Origin: an uncultured Flammeovirgaceae bacterium
GTDB lineage: Bacteria; Bacteroidota; Bacteroidia; Cytophagales; Cyclobacteriaceae
Assembly (NCBI GenBank): GCA_937138955.1
Contig: CAKZPJ010000460.1
Coordinates: forward strand, 1 to 10,966
Direction of reading: 5' to 3'
Length of the DNA: 10,966 bases
The notes beneath the pieces were generated by a model, which was not told the origin of the DNA, ran no database searches, and worked only from the letters and a program-made list of their open reading frames with translations. Below are positions 1 through 8,800 of this stretch, in pieces. Position 1 is the stretch's first letter; the number at the start of each line of letters is the position of its first letter. A program made the position numbers and the translations under genes.

Positions 1-1
1 C

Positions 2-3000
2 GGTGGGGCTACAGTGGATAATCTACCTTCCGGTGATTACCGATTGGTGGTCTTCAATGCCGTTACCGGTTGCACCACGGTACAAGATATCTTTCTATCC
101 GAAAACCTAGTTACCCCACCCATTCAGCTCGATAACGTCATTGATGTTACCGTCTGCGACCCAGCCTTGGCCGATGGGGAAGCGGAAGTTTCTGTGAATG
201 GCAATACAGCGGATTATGATTTCTATTGGTATGATGGTAGTGTTGCTTCGCCCGATACCACGTCCGCCACCGTCATTTTTCAAGGCCAACACTTACAAAA
301 TGTGATGGATGGCATCTACACAGCCTTTGCAGCCGATAAAACGACCCGCTGTTTATCTAATCCACTAACAGTTACCATTCAAGACAATTCGGTCAACCCG
401 GTAGTAAATACCGAAGTAGTCGCCCCCCAGTCCGCCTGCGCTCCTGTGCCTGTCAATGGTTCACTACGCGCCACGGTAGACGAAAGTGCCTCCGGCGGCA
501 GTGCTACGGAAACCATTGGCTACACCTTTGACTGGTACTCAGGTACGGTGGCACTCGCAGCACTTCCGGCAACTTCCTTAGCTACCGGCAATCTGCTCAC
601 CAACGCAGACCGAGGGAACTATACGGTGGTAGTAACTAACAATACTACTGGGTGCCAAACGCTTCAGTACCGCTTCTTACCCCAGCAAATCACCCGGCCA
701 GTGATTGATCTGAATGCTACGATCGTGCCCGCTGATAACTGTACCGATCCCTGGGGCAGTAGCATCACTGTGCAAGCTGATGGGGGCAATACTTCAGCGG
801 ATGGCTACACCTTCGAGTGGCGCGATGCTAGTAATACACTGCTGCCCGAGACCAGCGAAACATTGACCAATGTGCCCCCGGGAATCTATACCGTATTGGT
901 GACGAGCCCCTTGGGGTGTACCGCTCAAAACAGTGCTCAGTACGAAGTATTGGATCAAGCCCCGAAGCCCACCGTGACCCTGCAACGTTTCAACAACAGC
1001 AGTTGCGAGCCTAGCCAGCCCAACGGCGTGATTGCCGCCCTAGGGTTTGCGGGTTCAGCCACCGACTATACCTTCGCATGGTTTGAGGGCAGCCCTTCAG
1101 GAACGCTCGTACCTGTTACCAATTATTCCGCCAATGGGGATAGTATCTTCAACTTAGCAGGTAGTGCTACCGGTAAAACTTATGCCTTACGAATTACCGA
1201 CAACACTACTCAGTGTTTTTCGGTGGCCTACGCAAGTATTAACAATACTCCAGCTACTCCACCCGCACTAGATACTGTCCGAACTCAACGCACTATTGAT
1301 TGCCGCCCTGCCTTTGCCAATGGTGAACTAGAGTTTGAAATTATTGGCGGACCCCGCCTGCTACCTTACAGTACTTCACAGTATCGTACGTACACGTATC
1401 AGTTGTACGCAGGAAGTGCCGTTTCGGGTGCCCCAGTTGCTACCAACGCCAGTGGTCTTTTTACTGACCTACTTTCTGGTGATTATACTGCTATTTTGAC
1501 TGACGATTATACCCAATGTGTATCATCACCCATGACACTCACTATCCAAGAGGCTCCGCAAATAGTATTCAATATTACTTTTAATCCACCTACATCTTGT
1601 GTCAGTCCCAATGGTGAGATCAATATCGCAGTAAGCTCACCTAGTAATATTCCTCCGGGTGGAGCAGGCTTTTCCTATTCGTGGTTTTACATCGATGCTG
1701 CCCTTGGCTGGACCCGTGTGCCTGTGATCATTGGAACGGATAACCCTTATACTTCCCAGCGAACTGGCCTTAGCTCAGGGTACTACGAAATAGAAGTAAC
1801 GGATAATTTAACCACCTGTACGCAGGTAGTAGACTTCTATCTGCCCATAGCTGACCCTCCCGAGCTAGTAATAGTTGACACAACTAGTGCTACGGGTTGC
1901 AGCAATGCTGATGGGGAAGTGGATATTAGCCTGACCCGGTTGGCAACAACACTAAAATCATTAGATGAATATAGAGTCATTCTCTACGCTGGTAGAAACC
2001 CAGCATTGATTGTCAGCAACCAAATTGATGAATGGGACCCTAGCGGCGATGCAGACAACGATCATACTTTCAGTAATCTGCCACCTGGTGAATATTCTGT
2101 AGCACTACGCGAAGATTTCTCACCATTCTGCTTTGCCTCTCAGGAAAATTTCACCATCGATATGGTTAATCCTGATCCGGTGATCAGCTTTACCCCCAAT
2201 GCAGACTATAGCTGTAATGCCGATGGTACCGGTTCGCTGAATGCCTACGTAGAAGGGGGCGGAGATAGTGATAATATTCAGGGCAACTTTACCTTCGAAT
2301 GGTTTACGGGCAGCGATACCAGCACGCCCTTAGCGGCTACTCAGGTAGATGGAACGGATCCTTCTTTAGCGATCAACCTATCCGAAGGCTTCTATACCCT
2401 ACAAATCACCGACAACGACGGACCCGGCAACGGCTGCTCGTATACCGAAACGTATTATCTGCCTAAGCAATTCAAAACTATCGCCATCAGTAGTACTGCC
2501 AATTTACCCGATTCGGTTTGCGGCCCTACGCCTACCGGGAATATCTGGATTGAAACTGTTACCGAAGACGGGGTTAATGTAGATACCACCGGGATTTATT
2601 CTTTTGAACTGCTTGATGATACAGGTAGCACTCCTAGTTTCGCTTATAGCGGTACGGGTAAAGCGAATGATCCGTTTACCGAACTTACCGAAGGCAGTTA
2701 CTTTGTTAAGGCGATCAATCAACTGACTGGCTGCGAGTCGGCTCTGGTATCGGTATGGATAGACAATGTTTCACAAAATCCCGTCGTGACTATCGTACAG
2801 GAATTTCCGGATTATACCTGCAACGGACGGCCTTCTACTGGAGTATTAAATGCGACGGCTACCGGAGGTGGAGATGGAGATACTGCCGAGAGCAACTTCA
2901 CCTTCACCTGGTTTAGCGGGGGCAATAATACGAATCCGGCTGACCAATTATTAGCCGCTAATATTGACCCAACTGACCCTTCCCGCGCCATTGACTTAGC

Positions 3001-5326
3001 CGCCGGTGAGTATACCGTACTGGTACAGGATATGGCTGACCATAGTAACCAATGTCAGACTACGTACACCTTTGCCGTAGATCAAGTAGATTTACAAGTC
3101 GTACTTACGTTAGACAGTGACCCGCAGGAAAAGTGTAATCCGGTAGATGGTACGGTATTCGTGACCGATACGCAGGAAGAGTACTTCTTTAACGGAACTC
3201 AGGTGATTCCTACTCAGCCCAGCGATTACACCTACACACTCTACGATGAAACCCTGACGACCGTCGCAGCTCCGGGTACTGGATTATCATCCGATAAGTA
3301 CCAGGAACTAGCCGAAGGACGATACTACGTGACCACCGATAGTACTAGTAACTGCCTATCCAGCCCAGCTTTAGTGGAAGTAGATAACATCAGCCAGGAT
3401 CCGATTGTCAGTATTGATGTGTTGGATGAGCAGTACAGTTTGAACCCCGATCCGAGTAGTTGGACAGGTGCCTTACAAGCTCAGGTGCAGATACACCCCG
3501 ATCAGCCCTTAGATTCAGCCACCCAAGGGTTTACCTACCAGTACCGCTGGTACGAAGCAGATGACTACAATATAGGCAGCGAACTCGGTACCGGTTCTAC
3601 TCTGACGCAGCTTGATTCGGGCGAATACCTGGTAGAAGTGCTTAATCAAGTGACCGGTTGTATGAATATTGCCACCGTCTATCTGCCGCTGGTCATCGTA
3701 GAACCGCAGTTAGTGATGCAGGCCAATCCCCAGACGGTATGTTTTGCCGATGGTAGCTTGGGCCTGGATAGTATTACCTTCTTAGGCGAGGTTGACCAAA
3801 CCCAGGATTATAAATTATGGTTGTACGCCAATACGTACGATACCACTCAAATAGCCGCTGATTCGGTGGAGAACTACGCGGGCACGCTGCCCTTTGATAG
3901 TCTGCTGGCCGGAACGTACTACGTGCGCGGGTTTCACCAAACGCTGCACCTGTGGTCCAATCTGCTACAACTCAACGTGCTGGATGAGTCGACTAGTCCG
4001 CTCATCGATATTCTAGATTTACAGGTACAACGTAGTTGTGATACTTTGCAGTTGGCCACTGGAGCGTTGGCCATCCAAGTCGTGGAAGCCAGTGGGCAGT
4101 ACGACTCTTACACCTACCGCTGGTTCAAAGGCACCACGACCAATCCCACGGCTGAGATCATCGGGCAGACCCAGCCCGCACTAGATAGTCTACCGTTTGG
4201 CTTTTATACGGTTTTAGTAGAAAACCAGCGCACTCAGTGCAGCACCTTGGAAACCTTGTTTGTTCCCGAAGAAATCAGCCTGCCGCAGATCACCGCCAGC
4301 GCCACGGCCGCTTCGGTCTGTGACCCAGCCCTAGCCAACGGAGTGGTTCGGGCTGAACCCCTCATTATAGGCGACTATCGCTACGACTGGTATGTGGGCG
4401 ATACGGTGAAAGCACAAGCCGACTTTAGCGGACAGGTTTGGGCTGAACGCATGCCGGGCAACTATACCGTTACGGCCACCGATCTGCTCACCAACACCTG
4501 CGTATCCGATCCAATCACGGTCACCCTCATTGATATATCCGCTCCACCTGTGGTGCAGATTGAGATGGAAGAACCTTATTCTAGTTGTGATCCACTACTG
4601 GCTAACGGAGTGCTTTACGCCAGCGTGGGAGGGCAAACGGTAGGTTACAACTATGTTTGGTACGATCCTGATGGTAATATCATCAGTGAAGCCCCTCGAG
4701 CCCATAATCTCATCGATCAGACCTATCGAGTAGAAGTCACGGATATCGCTACGGGGTGTATCACCGAAGCCTTCGGTACCGTTGTGCGGGGTGAGCGAAT
4801 TGTAGGACCTCCTGAGGTAGAAATTCTTTCACATATGACGGATTGTGTTAATCCGAATGGATCGGCTTCGGTATCGGTGAATGGTAACGCAGAAGACTAC
4901 TTATTTCTATTTTACTACCCTGATGGCACGCCGCTACCAGATACGCTAGTAACTGTAAATGAAGATGAGTTATTGGTATATATTTCACAGTTACCAGCCG
5001 GCACGTACATGGTTACCGCTACGGAGTATATTACTGATTGTGTATCGGATGCTACCACCTTTGAGATTCTAGACGAGAGTTATACACCTCCCTTCCGGAT
5101 AGAAACCACTCCGGCCAGTTGTGGATTGAACGACGGTACCGCGACAATTATTCCCGAGGAAGGCTTACGGGTTTCCTCGGTAACCTGGACGATCCCTGAT
5201 GCGGGAGTCGTGGTGTCAACCGGATACGTTACTCAAGATTTGCCCGCTGGCTCGCTCTCCGTAGAGGTGGATTGGGAAAATGGGTGTACTTCCTACGGTA
5301 CAGCGAACGTAGCTGCTGATATCCAG
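2..5326 (+). repeat. Tandem array of about 18 alternating A/B Cys-framed protein repeats
   Basis: Unit-opening cysteines lie at residues 48, 142, 243, 331, 430, 529, 629, 734, 836, 936, 1041, (Leu1143), 1243, 1342, 1436, 1525, 1611 and 1703. Unit-closing cysteines lie at 20, 113, 214, 302, 401, 502, 602, 706, 808, 907, 1014, 1114, 1216, (Leu1313), 1409, 1496, 1582, 1676 and 1758. The tail after the closing Cys alternates along the array. A tails often end in F/Y-L-P (FLP, YLP, FVP); B tails mostly end in D/E-x-S/A-x-x-P (DNSVNP, DNVSQNP, DNISQDP, DESTSP). A Trp in the central Y-x-F-x-W strand is present in all eight complete A units but only three of nine B units. The DNA copies are well diverged, so this is an old array, not a recent expansion. 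The first unit is cut by the window edge. Confidence 0.85.
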
Positions 5327-5608
5327 GTCTATAATGCGGTGACTCCCAACAGCGATGGTAGCCATGATTTCTTTGAGATTGATTGTATTAACCTGTTTCC
5401 CGATAATACGGTTAAGATCTTCAACCGGGCTGGAAGCTTAGTCTACGAAGGGCAATACTACGATAATAAAACTACTCGCTTTGAGGGGACGGGTAACCGC
5501 GGCATCTACCTCGGCAGTCAGCGACTACCCGATGGTACCTACTTCTACGTAATTGACAAGAACGATGGTACTCAACCCAAAACTGGCTATCTCGAATTGG
5601 TTAATTGA
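2..5608 (+). CDS. Giant Cys-framed repeat surface protein with T9SS type-B C-terminal sorting domain (5' partial)
   Basis: The frame is open to the left edge (GGT GGG GCT ACA precede the GTG at 14), so that GTG is probably internal and the true start lies upstream. Residues are numbered here from that GTG; TGA is at 5606-5608. At least 1868 residues are present. Residues 1-1771 are tandem units of 86-105 residues resembling SprB/Ig-like adhesin repeats: Cys, an NG/DG motif, a Y-x-F-x-W/L-Y strand, then L-x-x-G-x-Y-T-V-x-V-T-D and a second Cys. Residues 1772-1864 form a CHU_C/gliding-motility-type sorting domain. Proteins of this kind cross the outer membrane by the T9SS and stay on the surface or are released; adhesion or gliding is the usual guess, but no binding partner can be read here. 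No catalytic domain is visible. Of 36 cysteines, 35 sit at the two repeat positions. No PorP/SprF-like gene follows. The sorting class is secure; the biological role is not. Confidence 0.9.
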   Translation, partial: GGATVDNLPSGDYRLVVFNAVTGCTTVQDIFLSENLVTPPIQLDNVIDVTVCDPALADGEAEVSVNGNTADYDFYWYDGSVASPDTTSATVIFQGQHLQNVMDGIYTAFAADKTTRCLSNPLTVTIQDNSVNPVVNTEVVAPQSACAPVPVNGSLRATVDESASGGSATETIGYTFDWYSGTVALAALPATSLATGNLLTNADRGNYTVVVTNNTTGCQTLQYRFLPQQITRPVIDLNATIVPADNCTDPWGSSITVQADGGNTSADGYTFEWRDASNTLLPETSETLTNVPPGIYTVLVTSPLGCTAQNSAQYEVLDQAPKPTVTLQRFNNSSCEPSQPNGVIAALGFAGSATDYTFAWFEGSPSGTLVPVTNYSANGDSIFNLAGSATGKTYALRITDNTTQCFSVAYASINNTPATPPALDTVRTQRTIDCRPAFANGELEFEIIGGPRLLPYSTSQYRTYTYQLYAGSAVSGAPVATNASGLFTDLLSGDYTAILTDDYTQCVSSPMTLTIQEAPQIVFNITFNPPTSCVSPNGEINIAVSSPSNIPPGGAGFSYSWFYIDAALGWTRVPVIIGTDNPYTSQRTGLSSGYYEIEVTDNLTTCTQVVDFYLPIADPPELVIVDTTSATGCSNADGEVDISLTRLATTLKSLDEYRVILYAGRNPALIVSNQIDEWDPSGDADNDHTFSNLPPGEYSVALREDFSPFCFASQENFTIDMVNPDPVISFTPNADYSCNADGTGSLNAYVEGGGDSDNIQGNFTFEWFTGSDTSTPLAATQVDGTDPSLAINLSEGFYTLQITDNDGPGNGCSYTETYYLPKQFKTIAISSTANLPDSVCGPTPTGNIWIETVTEDGVNVDTTGIYSFELLDDTGSTPSFAYSGTGKANDPFTELTEGSYFVKAINQLTGCESALVSVWIDNVSQNPVVTIVQEFPDYTCNGRPSTGVLNATATGGGDGDTAESNFTFTWFSGGNNTNPADQLLAANIDPTDPSRAIDLAAGEYTVLVQDMADHSNQCQTTYTFAVDQVDLQVVLTLDSDPQEKCNPVDGTVFVTDTQEEYFFNGTQVIPTQPSDYTYTLYDETLTTVAAPGTGLSSDKYQELAEGRYYVTTDSTSNCLSSPALVEVDNISQDPIVSIDVLDEQYSLNPDPSSWTGALQAQVQIHPDQPLDSATQGFTYQYRWYEADDYNIGSELGTGSTLTQLDSGEYLVEVLNQVTGCMNIATVYLPLVIVEPQLVMQANPQTVCFADGSLGLDSITFLGEVDQTQDYKLWLYANTYDTTQIAADSVENYAGTLPFDSLLAGTYYVRGFHQTLHLWSNLLQLNVLDESTSPLIDILDLQVQRSCDTLQLATGALAIQVVEASGQYDSYTYRWFKGTTTNPTAEIIGQTQPALDSLPFGFYTVLVENQRTQCSTLETLFVPEEISLPQITASATAASVCDPALANGVVRAEPLIIGDYRYDWYVGDTVKAQADFSGQVWAERMPGNYTVTATDLLTNTCVSDPITVTLIDISAPPVVQIEMEEPYSSCDPLLANGVLYASVGGQTVGYNYVWYDPDGNIISEAPRAHNLIDQTYRVEVTDIATGCITEAFGTVVRGERIVGPPEVEILSHMTDCVNPNGSASVSVNGNAEDYLFLFYYPDGTPLPDTLVTVNEDELLVYISQLPAGTYMVTATEYITDCVSDATTFEILDESYTPPFRIETTPASCGLNDGTATIIPEEGLRVSSVTWTIPDAGVVVSTGYVTQDLPAGSLSVEVDWENGCTSYGTANVAADIQVYNAVTPNSDGSHDFFEIDCINLFPDNTVKIFNRAGSLVYEGQYYDNKTTRFEGTGNRGIYLGSQRLPDGTYFYVIDKNDGTQPKTGYLELVN
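5327..5608 (+). other. CHU_C-type (T9SS type B) C-terminal sorting domain
   Basis: This domain covers residues 1772-1864. Diagnostic segments are V-x-N-A-V-T-P-N-S-D-G near the start (family form TPNgDG-x-ND), then LFPDNTVKIFNRAGSLVYE and LPDGTYFYVIDKNDG, with a final GYLELVN. The domain directs export through the T9SS and, unlike the short type-A signal, is usually paired with a PorP/SprF-family outer-membrane partner. Cys1791 is the only cysteine of the protein outside the two repeat positions. The usual Asn before Asp after TPNxDG is replaced by His (GSHDFF), a small deviation. The domain is full length and ends the protein. Confidence 0.9.
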
Positions 5609-5859
5609 TACCAACCTATAGTAGTAAACTGCATTATGATACTTTTTCGTACTGTCTCCAATGGCGAAGATCATAGATCGCATAACGACCGCTGTAGCTG
5701 GTGGGCTAGCAATGATAGCAAATACCAGAACACACTAGCTCGTTCCCAAACTAATCAAGGGATAAGAGCCACATTTTTTTGAAAGCTTATATGACAAGGG
5801 AGGAATGAATAAGGTGTTTTTGCCCCCGATGCTTACTTCAAGTAAAATCTGTATCTAGA
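5609..5859. other. Spacer between convergent genes
   Basis: These 251 bases separate the stop of the surface-protein gene from the stop of dnaE. I find no gene, RNA gene or convincing intrinsic terminator. A T-run at about 5774-5780 has no GC-rich stem before it. A short palindrome TTACTTCAAGTAA (5833-5845) and a weak CTTAT...ATAAG pair (5786-5813) precede no clear U-tract on the relevant strand. Termination from both sides must happen here, but I cannot point to the site. Confidence 0.6.
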
Positions 5860-8800
5860 TTATCGTGCCCCGGTAAGCTGATACGAAACACCATCTAGCT
5901 GTTCTAAGGCACCAAATAATTGACCATCGGGTTGCCAACGGTACTTGCGCGATAGCATTTCTACGCTCATACTTTCCTGCTCGTCGTGTACGGTTACTTT
6001 CACCGGGCAGTTTCCTTTGTATTCAGCCGATAATGTCTCCAGTCGCTCAATTAAATTGTGGTTAAGTTGCTCGGCAGAAATACTAAGTTGAATTCCTCCG
6101 GTCATCTTTTCCCGTACTTCAGTGAGTAGCTGAACCGTTTGGGGACGAAGCTCCCATACGCCCGGTTTATTATAGCGCTCCTCTATCCGTCCTTTCATGT
6201 ACACAAATTCGCCCAATGATAAGCGGTGACGATTGCTTAGATAATCCTCTCCGAAAAAAGCTAAATCCACCGAAGTCTGATAGTCTTCTATTGTAACCAA
6301 GGCGAAAGGCTTACCACTATTGGTCTGTCGCTCCGTACTTTTAGTAATAATTCCAGCTACAGCTACCTCCCGATTTTGGTAGCCCATCACTTTATCTAAG
6401 GTACAAGTACAGAAACTTTCAATTTCCAGTTTAAATTGATCAAGCGGGTGTCCTGAGATATAGAATCCAGTAACTTCTTTTTCAATTTTTAGCTTCTCTA
6501 GATCACTATAAGGCTCACAGTCTGTTACCCGAGGTTTGGGCACTTCCAAACCTCCGGCACCTCCAAATAAAGAAACCTGAGCTGCTTCTTCCTCCTGCTG
6601 AAGGTTTTGCGCATACTTAGCTGCTTTCTCTAGTAGTGAGGAATCGCCAGGTGGCACATGTAAGTATTGCCGACGGTGTAAGTTCGGGAAGCAATCGAAG
6701 GCTCCAGCCATCGCCATACACTCCAGCGTTTTCTTGTTCACTGCCCGCAAGTTCGCTCGTTTAGTAAACTCAAATATATCAGAGTATATACCCTGCTCGT
6801 CCCGTTCTTCAATAATAGAAACTACCGCACTTTCCCCGGCTCCTTTAATAGCGCCCAACCCAAAGCGGATTTGACGCTCTTTATTTACCCCAAAATCAAA
6901 GTCGCTCTCGTTTACATCCGGGCCTAATACTTTAATTTTCATCTGCTTGCACTCATCCATAAAGATCGTCACCTTATCGGAATTACTCATGTTGTGGGTG
7001 AGTACCGCTGCCATATATTCTTCGGGATAATTGGCTTTGAGATAGCCCGTTTGGTAAGCCACTACTGAGTAAGCGGCTGAGTGCGAACGGTTAAATCCGT
7101 ACTGAGCAAACTTCTCCATAATAGAGAATACTTCTTCGGCCTTCCTTTTATCAATACCGTGCTTTTCTTCGGCTCCTTTTACAAAGACGACCCGCTGTTT
7201 GTTCATCTCCTCAATCTTCTTTTTACCCATTGCTCGGCGTAGCAAATCCGCACCGCCCAGAGAGTAGCCGCCTAGAATTTGAGCAGTTTGCATAATCTGC
7301 TCCTGATACACCATAATTCCGTAGGTATTCTTCAGAATAGGCTCCAGTAGGGGATGGGGATATTCTACCGTCTCTTTCCCGTGCTTACGGTCAATAAAGT
7401 TGGGAATGAACTGCATAGGGCCCGGACGGTACAGGGCGTTCATGGCAATTAAATCTTCAATATCGGTGGGTTTAAGCTTACGCAACCACTGCCGCATGCC
7501 ATCCGACTCAAACTGAAACGTGCCAATAGTTTCACCCCGCTGGTAGAGCTGGAATGTCTTCTCGTCATCTAAAGGAATGGTATCGATGTCAATATCAACG
7601 CCATGGTTTTTCTTGATCTTTCGCAGCGTGGTTTTGATGATGGTTAAGGTCTTCAAACCCAAAAAGTCCATCTTCAGCATCCCGGCAGATTCTACTACCG
7701 AACCGTCGAACTGGGTGACGAAGAGGTCAGAATCCTTATCTGTTTTTACCGGGATATATTCCAGTAAATCGTCGGGGGCAATGATTACTCCCGCCGCATG
7801 GATGCCAATATTTCGTACGGAACCAACCAGGGTATGCGCTAGGTTGAGCACTTCGGCTTGCTTATCAGACCCTCGTTTAATTTTCTGGAGTTCGGGAACT
7901 TCAGATAATGCTTGATCAAAGGTAGTTCCGGGCCTCTCCGGCACTAGCTTCGCTAATCGATTGGCATCTACCAATGGTAGCTCGCTTACCCGCGATACGT
8001 CGCGAATCGACATCCGAGGAGCCATCGTACCAAAGGTAACAATCTGCGCTACCTGATTTCGACCGTACTTTTCAATTACGTAGTTGATTACTTCCTGTCG
8101 ACCGTCATCATCGAAGTCAATATCAATATCGGGCATACTGATTCGCTCGGGATTCAAAAAACGCTCAAAAAGTAAGTCATACTTGATCGGGTCAATATTG
8201 GTGATTCCAGTACAATAGGCTACCACCGAACCCGCCGCCGAACCTCGCCCCGGACCTACTTCCACACTCATTTCCCGAGCGGCGTTGATGAAATCTTGCA
8301 CAATCAGGAAGTAACCGGGAAAGCCCATATCCTTAATGATCTTCAACTCATAATCCAGCCGCTCCTGAATTTCCGGAGTAATTTCGCCGTAGCGCGGTTT
8401 CGCTCCTTCGTAGGATAAATGGCGCAAATAGTCGTTCTGATCGGTGAAGCCATCGGGAATCGTAAACTTAGGCAGCAGAATGTCTCGTTGGAGCGTGAGT
8501 TCTTCGGCTTTCTCAGCAATTTCAAAGGTATTGGTAATGGCATCGGGGCGGTCAGTGAAGAGTTGCTTCATCTCCGCTTCAGTCTTCAGATAAAACTCAT
8601 GGTTAGGCATTCCGAAGCGGAAATTGCGTCCTCGGCCAATAGGAGTAGATAGCACTTCGTTATTCTTCACACAGAGTAGCGTATCGTGGGCATTCGCTTC
8701 CTTTTGATTGGCGTAGTACACATTATTAGTGGCAATGACTTTCACACCGTACTTATCGGCTAATCGGAGCAATACTTCGTTGACCCGATCTTCTTCCTCC

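Noticed and set aside
107..2722. Minus-strand frames of 60-72 codons inside the surface-protein gene (107-292, 794-985, 2504-2722)
   Set aside because: They have no recognisable motifs and lie opposite a well-supported repeat-coding frame.
14..5326. The surface protein as an enzyme with carbohydrate- or peptide-cleaving activity
   Set aside because: Every segment fits the repeat pattern or the sorting domain; no catalytic domain or motif is left over in the visible part.
5661..5738. Small frame on the + strand starting MAKIIDRITTAVAGGL, 25 codons, in the convergent spacer
   Set aside because: It has an ATG and a slightly amphipathic look, but there is no ribosome-binding or promoter signal, no recognisable family, and its length is within chance for a spacer.
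5832..5841. CTTACTTCAA after dnaE, with its inverse TTGAAGTAAG at 10242-10251 before dnaE, as possible flanking repeats of a mobile unit
   Set aside because: Only 10 bases match, a coincidence of this size between two 250-base spacers is not rare, and dnaE is a core gene with no other sign of mobility.
7577..7915. 112-codon open frame on the + strand inside dnaE
   Set aside because: It is antisense to conserved polymerase motifs, has no family resemblance, and is explained as a shadow of the dnaE codon pattern. The same holds for 8419-8652 and 9458-9658.
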